A stretch of DNA of 64,000 nucleotides from assembly GCA_012064385.1 (NCBI GenBank), contig QRDG01000533.1:587651-651650 (forward strand), in the 5' to 3' direction. Of this stretch, positions 10,965 to 20,333 are shown in pieces. Under the pieces are notes generated by a model, which was not told where the DNA came from, did no database searches, and saw only the letters and a list, made by a program, of their open reading frames with translations. Position numbers and translations under genes: made by a program. Source of the DNA: Puccinellia tenuiflora (lineage: Eukaryota > Streptophyta > Magnoliopsida > Poales > Poaceae). Each line of letters begins with the position of its first letter. Position 1 is the stretch's first letter.

Positions 10965-12047
10965 TGTCGGCACAGTGGAAACCAGGGTACCACGGGCCGG
11001 CCTGCCAGGGCCCGCAAGAGTCTTTAGATGATTTTCTCTAAGGACCAGGCTCTCCAAGCCTGGCGAGCTTCGCGAGGATTTCTCTCCTCGCGGAGGGTTC
11101 TTCTGCTCGCCAAGGGTTCTTTCCCTTGGCGAGGGATCGCTCTTCGACAAGGCGTCTCCGACGCCGCCCGCAATTCTGCCAAGGACCAAGCTGAAGGGCT
11201 TGGCGAGGCTTTTCGCCTCGCGAAGCGCTTTCTTCATGAAGCCATCTCTGCTCCCGCGGCAGAGCGCACATGGGCTCAGCGCCGGGTGCAGAGTGACGCG
11301 CGTGCCTACGCGCGATGACGACAACGCCGCAGTTGTCGTTTCCATGTATAAAGCAGTCAACAAAGCGGAGCCAAGCAAAGCGGACAACGAGTATTGCCTC
11401 TTTGGTGACAAGGGAACAGTCTGCAGCTACGCTCCAAGGACGACGTCACTGTGGGTCACCTCCCACCTCGGCAAGCGCCAGCCCGCCGTCCAGCTGGTCG
11501 GTCCCCCTTTTCAGCTTTGGTGACGCCGTTCCCCTGCCGTGGACCGCGTCCACGATCTTTACCTTTATGGTAGACCTCACCTTTACGGTGCACCGCGCCT
11601 CTTCCTTCGTCGCCATGTGGTAGCCCTTCCCGCCCAAATGTTTGGGCAGAAGAGGCCCAGGGCGCCTATAAAAGGAGGAGGATCACGCCCTAGCTAAGGG
11701 TTCGATTCCTGTTTTTCGACCTTCGGTTGCTGCAGCTCTAGCAAACCCTAACCCTAGATCTGGAGATCAGCCAGTAGCCATTGTTAGCCACCCAGAGCTC
11801 GACAAGCTCTCCTTGTACTGTAAAAACTCTCCAAGCAGTGCAATACATAGAAGCAGGACGTAGGGGTTTTACCTCCACAAGAGGGCCCTGAACCTGGGTA
11901 AGATCTTGTGTCAATCTCTGCAGTGTCGTCCGCAGCGAGCCTGACGAGCACCGTCGCCGGAGCCCGTTGTGGACTGTTTGACTCCGTGTTCAGCCCCTTA
12001 CACGATACCTTGGAGACACCCCTAGTTCCGGGGGACAATCTCCGACA
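10965..12047 (+). repeat. 3' LTR of inner retrotransposon
   Basis: 1083 bp, TG to CA, seven substitutions from the 5' LTR and no indel. Followed directly by the right copy of the GAAGT target duplication (12048-12052). Confidence 0.95.
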
Positions 12048-12052
12048 GAAGT

Positions 12053-14507
12053 AGGTCTTGAACATCATTCATTTATACCACCGAGAAATATCTCTATATA
12101 CTCCTTGTCCATGACAAGTGATACTAGTAATTGTGGTGGATTTTGTAGACCATCTTCACATTGGCTCTTGCATTGATTTTCTTTATCTATTGCCTTCCTT
12201 GCCTTTTGAATGGATCCTATTTTTCAATTGGTAGTGTTTAGTGTTGTAAATAAAATATGGAGAGTAGTGATCCCTTGTGCATGCATTTTGTATTCAAATG
12301 CAAATATCAAAGATAATGCATGAATATTGGGGGAGCATTCCTTTTTATTTAGAACACTAACATATCTATCAAATTTTGATCCTTTCAATTGGCATTTGAT
12401 TATTTATCTTGTGTTGGTACCTTCAATTGGTATTAATTGGAATTTAATATCTCCTCCATATATATTTGTTCCAATTCATATTTATTGTGGGAGTCTTGAT
12501 ACCTTTTTGCCTTATTTTGCTTTACATGATTTCGGTCAAGTATCACCCTCTTCTTGGTATCTTTTCTCCTAGTTGGTATTTTTTTAATTGGTATCTTACT
12601 TTCAATTGGTGTCTTATCGATCATTTGTTGTGTTGATTTGATTCCTTTTGATATCACACTTCATGTGTTGATGTGTTTTGGAATCAATCATTTGTTGATT
12701 TGATTTTCCTCAATCATGTGTTGATTTGGATTTTGATATAATTTGGACAACCTTTTGTGTCACACCTTGGTGTGCTCTCTTCTTGGTTTACTTGGTGTTT
12801 TTGTCCAAATTGTATCTCGTTTGGTTCTTGAAAGGCTTTGTATGTATATCCTTTAACTTATATATTATGGCATGCTTGTCTTTCTAGTTCTAATATATAG
12901 GGGATACTCCACCGAATCCTAAATCGGCTAAGATGTGCATGAAATTCAATTTCATATCCATATGCACATATTTATGTGGAGTGTTTCCTATATATTGTAG
13001 TTTATCTAACTACTATGGGACCCAATGAGTTTGGGAACCATTTTGTACTCTAATTGTGTTTTAGGTACAATGGAGATGCATTGGATGCTTGCCTCATTCA
13101 TAAGGAAGGTGTTCTCACCGTGTGATTGTCGGAGTCAAGCTTTGATGACAAACCAACTCTCATCATCTTCATCGTCAATGCATCTCGGTAACAAGTATCC
13201 ATCTCATGCATACCTTTCTAGTTCTCAACCTTGTGTAGGTTGCCTCTTGGCATGAAATCTCTTATATGCAATTGTTGTGGTTTTGGCCTTTTCCTTCACT
13301 TCATATATCTTTGTGATATGTGTGTTGAATTTGCAAAAACCTTTTCTTCAGTTGATATTATTTCCTTGTGATACTTGTTGCCTAACTCAAAGCATCTCCA
13401 CTATCTCTTGTTCCCTTAGTGATATGTGTGATGCATTTGATATATTTGAAGTTCATTCATATACAATGAGATAAATTTTAGCTATGTGCTATGCTTTTAT
13501 GCATCAATCTCGTTTGTATATTTATGACTTCCTTTTGGATACATTGTTCTTCTTTTCCCGAACCATTTCGTATGTATATGTTTCTTTGCGGATGTATATC
13601 TTCAATGGTTTGTCTAAATAGAAACCTGTACATATGAGAGAGGTCACCTTTTATTTGGTTTCCTAATTCTTTTGAGCTACCTTGCTTTTATCTATAATTC
13701 TTTGGTGGCTCCAAATTTGTCTCATGAGTGCTTGTCTCTCTGTTTATTGGTATTTTTACACACTCATGTATTTGTTGAAGATCTTTCACTTCATGCCTAC
13801 CATGGTAAGCATGTTGAATTTTATTGGCTAAATGATCTCACTAGCTTTTGGCATTTTCAATTGGTTTTAGTTTCCAATTGGTATCCCTACGCTTGTGAAC
13901 ATATTTCTCTAAAAGATCTTTTTATCTCGGTTGGGCCTATGTTATGATGAATTTTTGAAAATTGATGTCTCCTTATGGCTCAACCACATCTTTGGTGCAA
14001 GTGCTATGATTTGCTATTGCATTATGCACTATTGCACTTGTTGCGTGTTCTAGATGATTTTGGGGGAGTGAGGATACCATATTTGTGCACTCTTCATTTT
14101 GTGCATGAACATTGGGGAGCTTCTCCGTTTTATTTAGAACTCTCGCTTTGGATCTTTGATTGCTTTCCTCCTTTGTGGAGAGGTTTAGAATAATTTCATC
14201 TTTTTGCAATCTTTAGATCCGCAATATAGTTTGATTTCCTCTATTTATTTGTTTAAAAAGGGGATTGTCATCACCTTTATGGAGGAACTCATATTATATT
14301 GGCTCTCTAAATTTTTCTTCCCATTTCGGCAATCGATGCCAATGGGGGAGAAGTTTAGAGGGTTTAAGGGAATTTGGGTTTTATGCTTTTGTTGCATTTG
14401 CCATGCATGCGCTTGCATCCTTGCTCGTTTGTCTTGCAAGGATGCTCTATTCGTTATATAAACCCTCTTAAAAAGGGATTGTCATCAATTACCAAAATGG
14501 GGGAGAT
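12053..14507 (+). mobile_element. Outer LTR retrotransposon, right internal part (non-coding)
   Basis: AT-rich sequence with no gene on either strand. It has many CAATTGGTAT-like phrases (about 12360-12610) and several polypurine-like blocks with TGGGGGAG or close variants (about 12328, 14057, 14113, 14342, 14496). The text after the 12328 block (CCTTTTTATTTAGAACAC) recurs after the 14113 block (CCGTTTTATTTAGAACTC), so this part again looks like tandemly duplicated 3' internal sequence. The last block, AAAATGGGGGAGAT, abuts the LTR and is the likely working polypurine tract. Confidence 0.75.
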
Positions 14508-15524
14508 TGAAAATGCATGGTTGCTCTGATGCATGGTTTTGGTAATTAATGACAATCTCTATGGACTAATATTTGCATTGAGCTATATTTGTAGGTGTCC
14601 ATTAGCTTGCTTGTCTCCATTTGTTGGAGTCAAGGTCTTGCTTGTTCTCCATGTGTTGGAGTCAAGGTTAAGGGAAGAAGATCATTTGTTGATCAAGGCC
14701 AAGGTGTTCGTCATCAAGATAAAGGCCAAGTGAAGATATGCCGAAGAGATGCTTCTCCCATCTTGGTGTATGGGGGAGCCATGTGAATCTTCACCAAGCG
14801 AAGCGCAATCGAGGAAGTTGGTGCGTCTTGAGGAGATGAAGATCGTCTTCATTGACCTCAAGTGGATTAATGCGCAAAGAAAATGTATGATCTTGATAGG
14901 GCTTTTATTTTACCGGTCTCATGATGTTAGTTGAGAGACCGGGTTATAGGATAGATAGCCGTACTATCAAGAGGGGCTCTCGACCGAGTTTCGTGATCGT
15001 ATCGTTCGTGGAGAGCTCAAACCTTTGCATACATGCAATCATCTTTATTGGTTCTTATTTGTCTCATATCGTGGTGTGGTCTTGGTGCTTGTCGTGCTTG
15101 TCATGACAAGGCTAATTTCACCGAAAACGGTTTGCATTTGCGTCTTCTTTTGTGTTTTCGGTATTGGAGATTTTGCCGGTTCATCCGTGCGGAAGATTTA
15201 TATCTTCCATCTCATTGCAAAATCTCCATTGCTTTGTTTGCATTTTACAAAGGTTGCTTTTGTCGTCCTCTTTCCAACAAAATTGGTTTCGCTTCTTTTG
15301 GACTTCATTTGCAAAAGATATTTCGTTTCCGGTATGCGAAATAGAGGTTGATCTTTTCCCCTTTGGTTTTTATAATATATTGTTGGACCATAATGTTTCT
15401 CTGCATATTCTTGTTGTGCTCATTGTGACGATTCCAACGAGTCCAAGATTATCGAAAACGGAGTTCATATGCAAAAGTTATGGGGCTTTGGATTTGCTAT
15501 TTGGATCAGCCCCGGAGTGTGTCC

Positions 15525-15925
15525 GGAATCTCCGGCCTGGCTGGAGTCTCCGGCCCTCTCGACTAGAATCTCCGGTCTCCTGTTTTTTCGCTGCCGAATG
15601 GTTTTGTGTGGTGCGCTTCTGGACTGGGGTCTGGAGGTACCCCGGAGATGGACCGGAATCTCCGGCCCACCGGAGTCTCCGGCCCAAGGGACCCGGAATC
15701 TCCGGCCCCAAGTTTTCTCACCTTGTTTGCGTCTTTGTGGTGCGGTACTGGATAGGGGTCCGGAACACCCTAGGAGAAGGTTCGGAGTCTCCGGCCTGGC
15801 CGGAGTCTCCGCCCCTCTAGACCGGAATATCCGGCCTTCCCCGATGACCCGGAGTACCCGGAGCCTGGCCGGAATGTCCGGCCCAGGCCGGAGTCTCCGG
15901 CCCACTTACACCGGAGTCTCCGGCC
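15525..15925 (+). repeat. CCGGAGTCTCCGGCC minisatellite in LTR U3
   Basis: About a dozen copies of a 13-15 bp near-palindrome, consensus CCGGARTCTCCGGCC, irregularly spaced and lying 40-430 bp upstream of the LTR TATA box at 15961. The position suggests a role as promoter elements, for instance protein-binding sites or CG/CHG methylation targets; this is inference. Confidence 0.75.
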
Positions 15926-15960
15926 TGGAAAGGCTGTAATGGCTAGTTTTTGGGGGAGGC

Positions 15961-15970
15961 TATAAAAAGC
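15961..15970 (+). promoter_or_regulatory. TATA box of outer LTR
   Basis: TATAAAAAGC follows the palindromic repeat cluster and precedes pyrimidine-rich leader sequence, the normal LTR promoter arrangement. Confidence 0.65.
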
Positions 15971-16990
15971 CTCCTTCTTCCCCAAAACCTGGCTGCTCAC
16001 CTTGCTCACTTGCTTTCCTCTCTCCTCCATTGTTGCTAACCTTGTGAGCTTGATTCCTCTCAATCCCTCCAATGATTCTTGCCCAAACTTAGGGATTCAA
16101 GAGAGGAGATCTAGATCTACCTTTCCACCAATCAAAATCACCTCTAAGTGAGGGATACTAGTGGATCTAGATTTTGGGGTTGCTTTGTGTTCATCCCCTT
16201 TGTTCTTCCTCTCTTATTCCCCCCAAAGCATTTGTTGCTTGGGTTGGAATTTGAGAGTGAAGGATTTTGACCACTTTGTGTGTTCTTGCCTCTTGTATTT
16301 GTTGCATCGGGTTGCTCTCCCTACGGTGATACGTGAGGATCGACGTTGAGAAGCTTGTTACTCTTGGGTGCATTGTGTTCCCAAGAGCTTTGTGCCTCTT
16401 GGGTGCATTGTGTACCCTAGACGGTTTGGAGGTGCCGCGAAGACTTCGAGTTGTGAAGCTTCGGCACGAGTTTGGGATCCCCCTATTGAGTTGTGGGTGT
16501 GTGCCCAAAGAACGGTGTAAAAGTGATCCGGAATCCGCCTCGAAGGATTTCGATAGTGGAAGGTGAACCAATCCCTTGGGTGAGGTTCATCGGAGAATAG
16601 GGTGAGGTCTTTGCGGCATCTTGAGTAGGCCTCTTGTGGCGAGCTCACACCCCTCCAACGAGACGTACTCCCTTAACAAGGAGGAACTCGTGAATACATC
16701 CTCGTCTCCGCGTGTCTCGGTTATCTCTATACCCGAGCTTTTACTTATGCAATTTACATTGTGATAGCCTTCGTGCTTGAAATTTATATCTTGCTATCAC
16801 CTTGTTGCTTGCCTTGCTTAGCATAAGTTGATGGTGCACTTTAGGTAAACCTAGTATATTAGGTTGTTGGCTTGTTAATTTAAACACATAGTTTTATTCC
16901 GCAATTATCAAGCCCCTAAATAGAAAAAGTGTTAATCGCCTATTCACCCCCCCCCCTCTAGTTGACATCTCGGGATAGCTTGTTCTTTCA

Positions 16991-17329
16991 CTCGTCCCAT
17001 TTTCCACCGGTTGCACCACACGGTAGATGCATTTTTTTTTGTTCTTTTCAAATATTCAACTAAAGCCAGCGACTACTAGACCTTGTTGTTCGAAACGACT
17101 GGTTATATTCTGATTTTTTAAACCTTTTATGGTAATGATGTTTGCAGGTGTTCCTATTATTTTGTCAGTCCAGTGTATTTTTTAGCATCCGGCGAACAAC
17201 TGTGTTTTTGGATGTAATATTATTTATTACTGACCGGTTTGTGTCTTGTTGTCCCTTCCTTATGCTGTCTTTTTTTAATTATCTAATATGAGATGTATTT
17301 GAAGCGTATTTTCCTATAAAAATAAAGGA
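16991..17329. other. Intergenic, nothing recognised
   Basis: AT-rich sequence after the outer LTR with no coding frame or clear repeat structure. Confidence 0.5.
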
Positions 17330-17665
17330 CCAGACTAACTAGCGGTGCCGCACAAAGAAGCCCACTATGCGGCGGCTCCTCTCAATGCATGCATGTAGTG
17401 ACGTCATGGGTGACATCATAAAGATTCTCTTTGACGATAAAATAAAAAAGTTTTATCTTAAAAACAGTTAATCCGATTGAAAATCCGTTTTCATAGTTGA
17501 ATTTGTCGCAATGAGATCTTCGAAACTAGATCCCATATTGACATGTTTTGATGACTTTTTTTTTCATCACTAAATACCAAATTATTATAACTAATCTATT
17601 AGATTATAATAACTTAGCTATCAGATTTATATACACTTTTCTACACCAATATAAGGCTGCATGGG

Positions 17666-18053
17666 ACATGATGTTTTGGCTCACGGGTGCAGATGAACCC
17701 ATTGTGTAAAATTCATTTTTAACGCATTTTTAAATATCAAAAAATTTCAAACAAAAATTTTGGATGTTCATATAAAAAAAGTCTATCCGTGTAAAAAAGT
17801 TTCGCATGGAAAAGATATTTTGTGTGGCCGCTATAAAAAAGAGAAAAAATTGTTACGTGCAGAGGCATTTTTAAACACCGGGGATTTGTCTTTTTATACC
17901 AGCTGCACAAAATGTCTTTTCATCCCGATTTTTTTGTACGAACATAGAATGTTCATATGTTCACCCAAAAATTTGGTTTGAATTTTTTGACATTTTAAAA
18001 TTCGTTTTTTGGTTAGTAGGTGTAGATGCACCTATGACCCGAAGTGGATTTCT
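17666..18053. mobile_element. Foldback MITE copy A (Mutator-type)
   Basis: A 388-bp foldback element: near its ends it reads CTCACGGGTGCAGATGAACC and GTGTAGATGCACCTATGACC, and its body can fold on itself (TTCGCATGGAAAAGATATTT against AAATGTCTTTTCATCCCGA). Flanks CTGCATGGG (17657-17665) and CTGCATGAT (18054-18062) match at 7 of 9, consistent with a 9-bp target duplication. Same family as 23858-24225 and 47433-47822. Confidence 0.75.
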
Positions 18054-18206
18054 CTGCATGATACTACTTTATGTGGAACAATAACATCTCTTAGGTCTTA
18101 AAAATAGTTAAACTCTTACTCTTTAATTGTATATCTCATTGCAATGTTAGAAAAAAGTTTTAAAAATCATCGGATAACCATATATAATTATCATCGTAAC
18201 TGTTCG

Positions 18207-18390
18207 CAGTAGCGGAGCTTGGCCAGAATATTAGAGGGGGCCAAGGCCCAAAGAAAGAACATGTAGGCTGTTAGCAGGGGATGAAATATGAAAAATACTA
18301 TGTAAATGGGCCATGTACTATTGGGTCCTAGTAAATTACGTTGGGGGGGGGGGCACGGCCCACTTTCGCCACAACGTAGCTCCGCCCCTG
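18207..18390. mobile_element. hAT-type MITE
   Basis: 184 bp with inverted ends CAGTAGCGGAGCTTGG and GTAGCTCCGCCCCTG. Flanking 8-mers ACTGTTCG (18199-18206) and ACTATTCG (18391-18398) match at 7 of 8, the target-site length of hAT elements. A G-run occurs at about 18343. Related in its ends to 25030-25218 and 29909-30040. Confidence 0.75.
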
Positions 18391-18898
18391 ACTATTCGAT
18401 GATAATCTGGTAACGACAGTGTTTTAATCTGGTGATTGGTGTGACAGAAAAAGTTCGTGACACTAGATACGTAGATGTGTTGCAAATGTCTAGAAACGTG
18501 CAAACAAATATGGTAACCATGTAAAATTATCCGGGTAACTGTTTGGTGCTAATCTGATAGCCATAGTACAGTAATCTAGCTAGTACGAGAAAAAAATATG
18601 TCAAAACATACCAACAATGGATCTAGTTTTGAAGCTCTTGTCCAGAGGAATTTAACCATGTAAACGAATTGCTAATCGGACAAACGGTTTAGGATGAGGT
18701 GGCAGATTCCTGCATAAAGCCATGTGCTTCCTCATATAAGGGAATGGTGCATGCAAATTACGGTCGTACGGAAGCCGTTTGGTGTGGCGCTTTTGCTTAG
18801 CTTTTCTCAAAAATAAATACTTAAGCTTTTAAAAAAATGAGGAGCCGGGTCAGGCCGAGGCGTAGCCGCGTAGGTAGTGTGTGTGTGCTTTTTTTTTT

Positions 18899-20176
18899 GG
18901 ACAGTGCTGAGCGTCCCCCGGGGGATCGGGAGGTTCCCATCCCCCGGGTCCCCGTGCTGACACATGTCTCTTTTTTTCTGATCAAATCCCGCTTTTGCTC
19001 CATGTAGCAAATAATAACCCGCTTTTGCTCCCTATGTAGCAAAAACGGTTTGCCCAGACAGAAAAGAAAAGACCGATTTCGCCGGAGACCTCACCGGACT
19101 CGCCGAACCTCACCGGAGATCTCGCCGAAGAACTCGTAGCAACAAAAATGTGCTACTGTAGCAAAATCGACTTCGCCGGAGATATCGATGAAAACCTCGC
19201 CGGAGACATGGTAGCAAAATCTTTATAACAAGGTAGCAAAACCACATAACTATAATAGCAAAAAAAAATTTACATCGCCGTGCGATGCGGCGTTGGTAGC
19301 ATCGCCGGTAGCAACGTCGTGGGCCGTCGGTACCATCGTCGGCTCGCCGGTAGCAACGCCGCCCCTCTACGGCAGCATCTCCGCACACCGTTGGCAGCCA
19401 CGGAAATCACCGATGGTAGCATTGCCGTGTGCTGCCGGTAGCATGGTAGAATCGCCGGTAGCAACGCCATGGGCCGTCGGTAGCATCGCCGGCTCGCTGG
19501 TAGCAACGCCGCAAGCCGATGGCAGCTCCGTCGGCCTTCCATGGTAGCAACGGCATGTATCTACGGTAGCACCACGGGACGCCGATGGCAGCACCCCCGC
19601 CGACGGTCGGTAGCACCGGGCGCCCCCACCATGGCGGAGGTTGGGAGCACCACCGCCCCCCGCTTGCAGCAGTGTCGGCCGCCATCCTCGCCGAGGAGGC
19701 GCGGGGGCGACGACCTCACCAAGGAGGCGCGTGGCGGCGGCCGGGCCGGGGAAGGCGCGCATCGGCGGCGACCAGGCCGGGGATCCGCGTGGCAGCGGCG
19801 GGCCGGGGAGCCTCCGAGGCGCGCGGGTCGGCGGCGGACCGGGGAGCTGCGCGGCTGCGGCCAGGCCGCAGAGGCGCGCGTGTCGGCGGCGACCGGGCCG
19901 AAGGTGCGCGGCTCCACTGCAGCGCCGGCGCGGCAACCGGGCCGGGGAAGCTGCGCGGCGGCGCGGGCCGGGGAGGAGCGCGGCGGCGGCCAGGCTGCAG
20001 AGGCGCGCGAGTCGTCAGCAGCGTGGTGAGAGAAAAATAAAAAGAAGGAGTGGAGGAGAATGACGGGTGAAGGGATAAGATCTTGGCCTCGCGGTGGGAC
20101 ACGTGTTGTACGGAGGATCAGGGGGATGGCAGCATGCCGATCCCCCCGGGGGATTGGGGGAACCCAATCATTTCCC
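18899..20176. mobile_element. GC-rich TIR element next to the Nudix promoter
   Basis: The left end (CGTCCCCCGGGGGATCGG ... CCATCCCCC, 18913-18945) and the right end (GGGGGATGGCAGCATGCCG ... CCCCCGGGGGATTGGGGG, 20126-20160) are imperfect inverted repeats flanked by T/A runs. The interior is GC-rich with a GTAGCA array and then CGGCG-rich text; the long open frames there run on several strands at once and look compositional. Probably a non-autonomous Mutator-like element; no target duplication could be fixed. Confidence 0.55.
19190..19640 (+). repeat. GGTAGCAWCGCCG degenerate repeat array
   Basis: Repeated phrases GGTAGCAACGCCG, GGTAGCATCGCCGG and GGGCCGTCGGTAGC occur every 20-45 bp with no fixed period. 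The array is confined to the GC-rich TIR element and shows no sign of being a gene. Confidence 0.65.
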
Positions 20177-20333
20177 TTTTTTTTTTTTTTGAGAAACACC
20201 CGTGGGTAGGTTCGTGTGCAGCCTTCAGTGCCTAACGCTGGTCCCACGTGACATGCGCACAAGTGACCTCTTCACAATTTCTTCCGGTCCAGCCCACCTA
20301 ACCTCGCCGGCGAGACGCCTCGGTGGTCGCGCC

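Larger units (their letters stand above)
2565..12047 (+). mobile_element. Inner non-autonomous gypsy-type LTR retrotransposon, complete
   Basis: A full-length 9483-bp element with 1083-bp LTRs beginning TGTCGGCACA and ending CTCCGACA, and the 5-bp target duplication GAAGT on both sides. Order: 5' LTR, primer-binding site, frameshifted gag-protease, about 950 bp of non-coding DNA, an antisense spliced gene, polypurine tract, 3' LTR. RT, RNase H and integrase are absent. This layout matches what is known of RIRE2/Dasheng-like non-autonomous gypsy elements, which depend on a related autonomous partner. The LTRs differ at 7 of 1083 positions (0.65%), so insertion was recent on the scale of plant LTR elements. 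It inserted into the internal non-coding region of the outer element. Confidence 0.93.
14508..16990 (+). repeat. 3' LTR of outer retrotransposon
   Basis: About 2483 bp. It begins TGAAAATGCATGG directly after a polypurine tract and ends TTGTTCTTTCA. It contains a TATA box (TATAAAAAGCC at 15961), a palindromic minisatellite upstream of it, and a C-rich stretch near 16947. The 5' LTR is outside the window, so the exact ends rest on TG/CA and the polypurine tract only. Confidence 0.75.
17330..18800. mobile_element. Candidate Mutator-like element with long diverged terminal inverted repeats
   Basis: The text at about 17511-17551 (GATCTTCGAAACTAGATCCC ... ACATGTTTTGA) is inverted at about 18600-18650 (GTCAAAACATACCAACAATG ... 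TTTTGAAGCTC). Outside this, both ends have GC-containing text with GCATGCA. The interior has phrases such as GGTAACCATGTAAAATTATC but no gene. Two smaller MITEs have inserted in it (17666-18053 and 18207-18390). The left-end text also recurs at 29515-29565 beside the GGGTAAC minisatellite, so two related elements are present. Ends are approximate and no target duplication was found. Confidence 0.45.

Noticed and set aside
19541..20262. Overlapping 130-230 codon frames on both strands
   Set aside because: CGGCG-rich composition opens all frames at once; the region is the interior of a TIR element.
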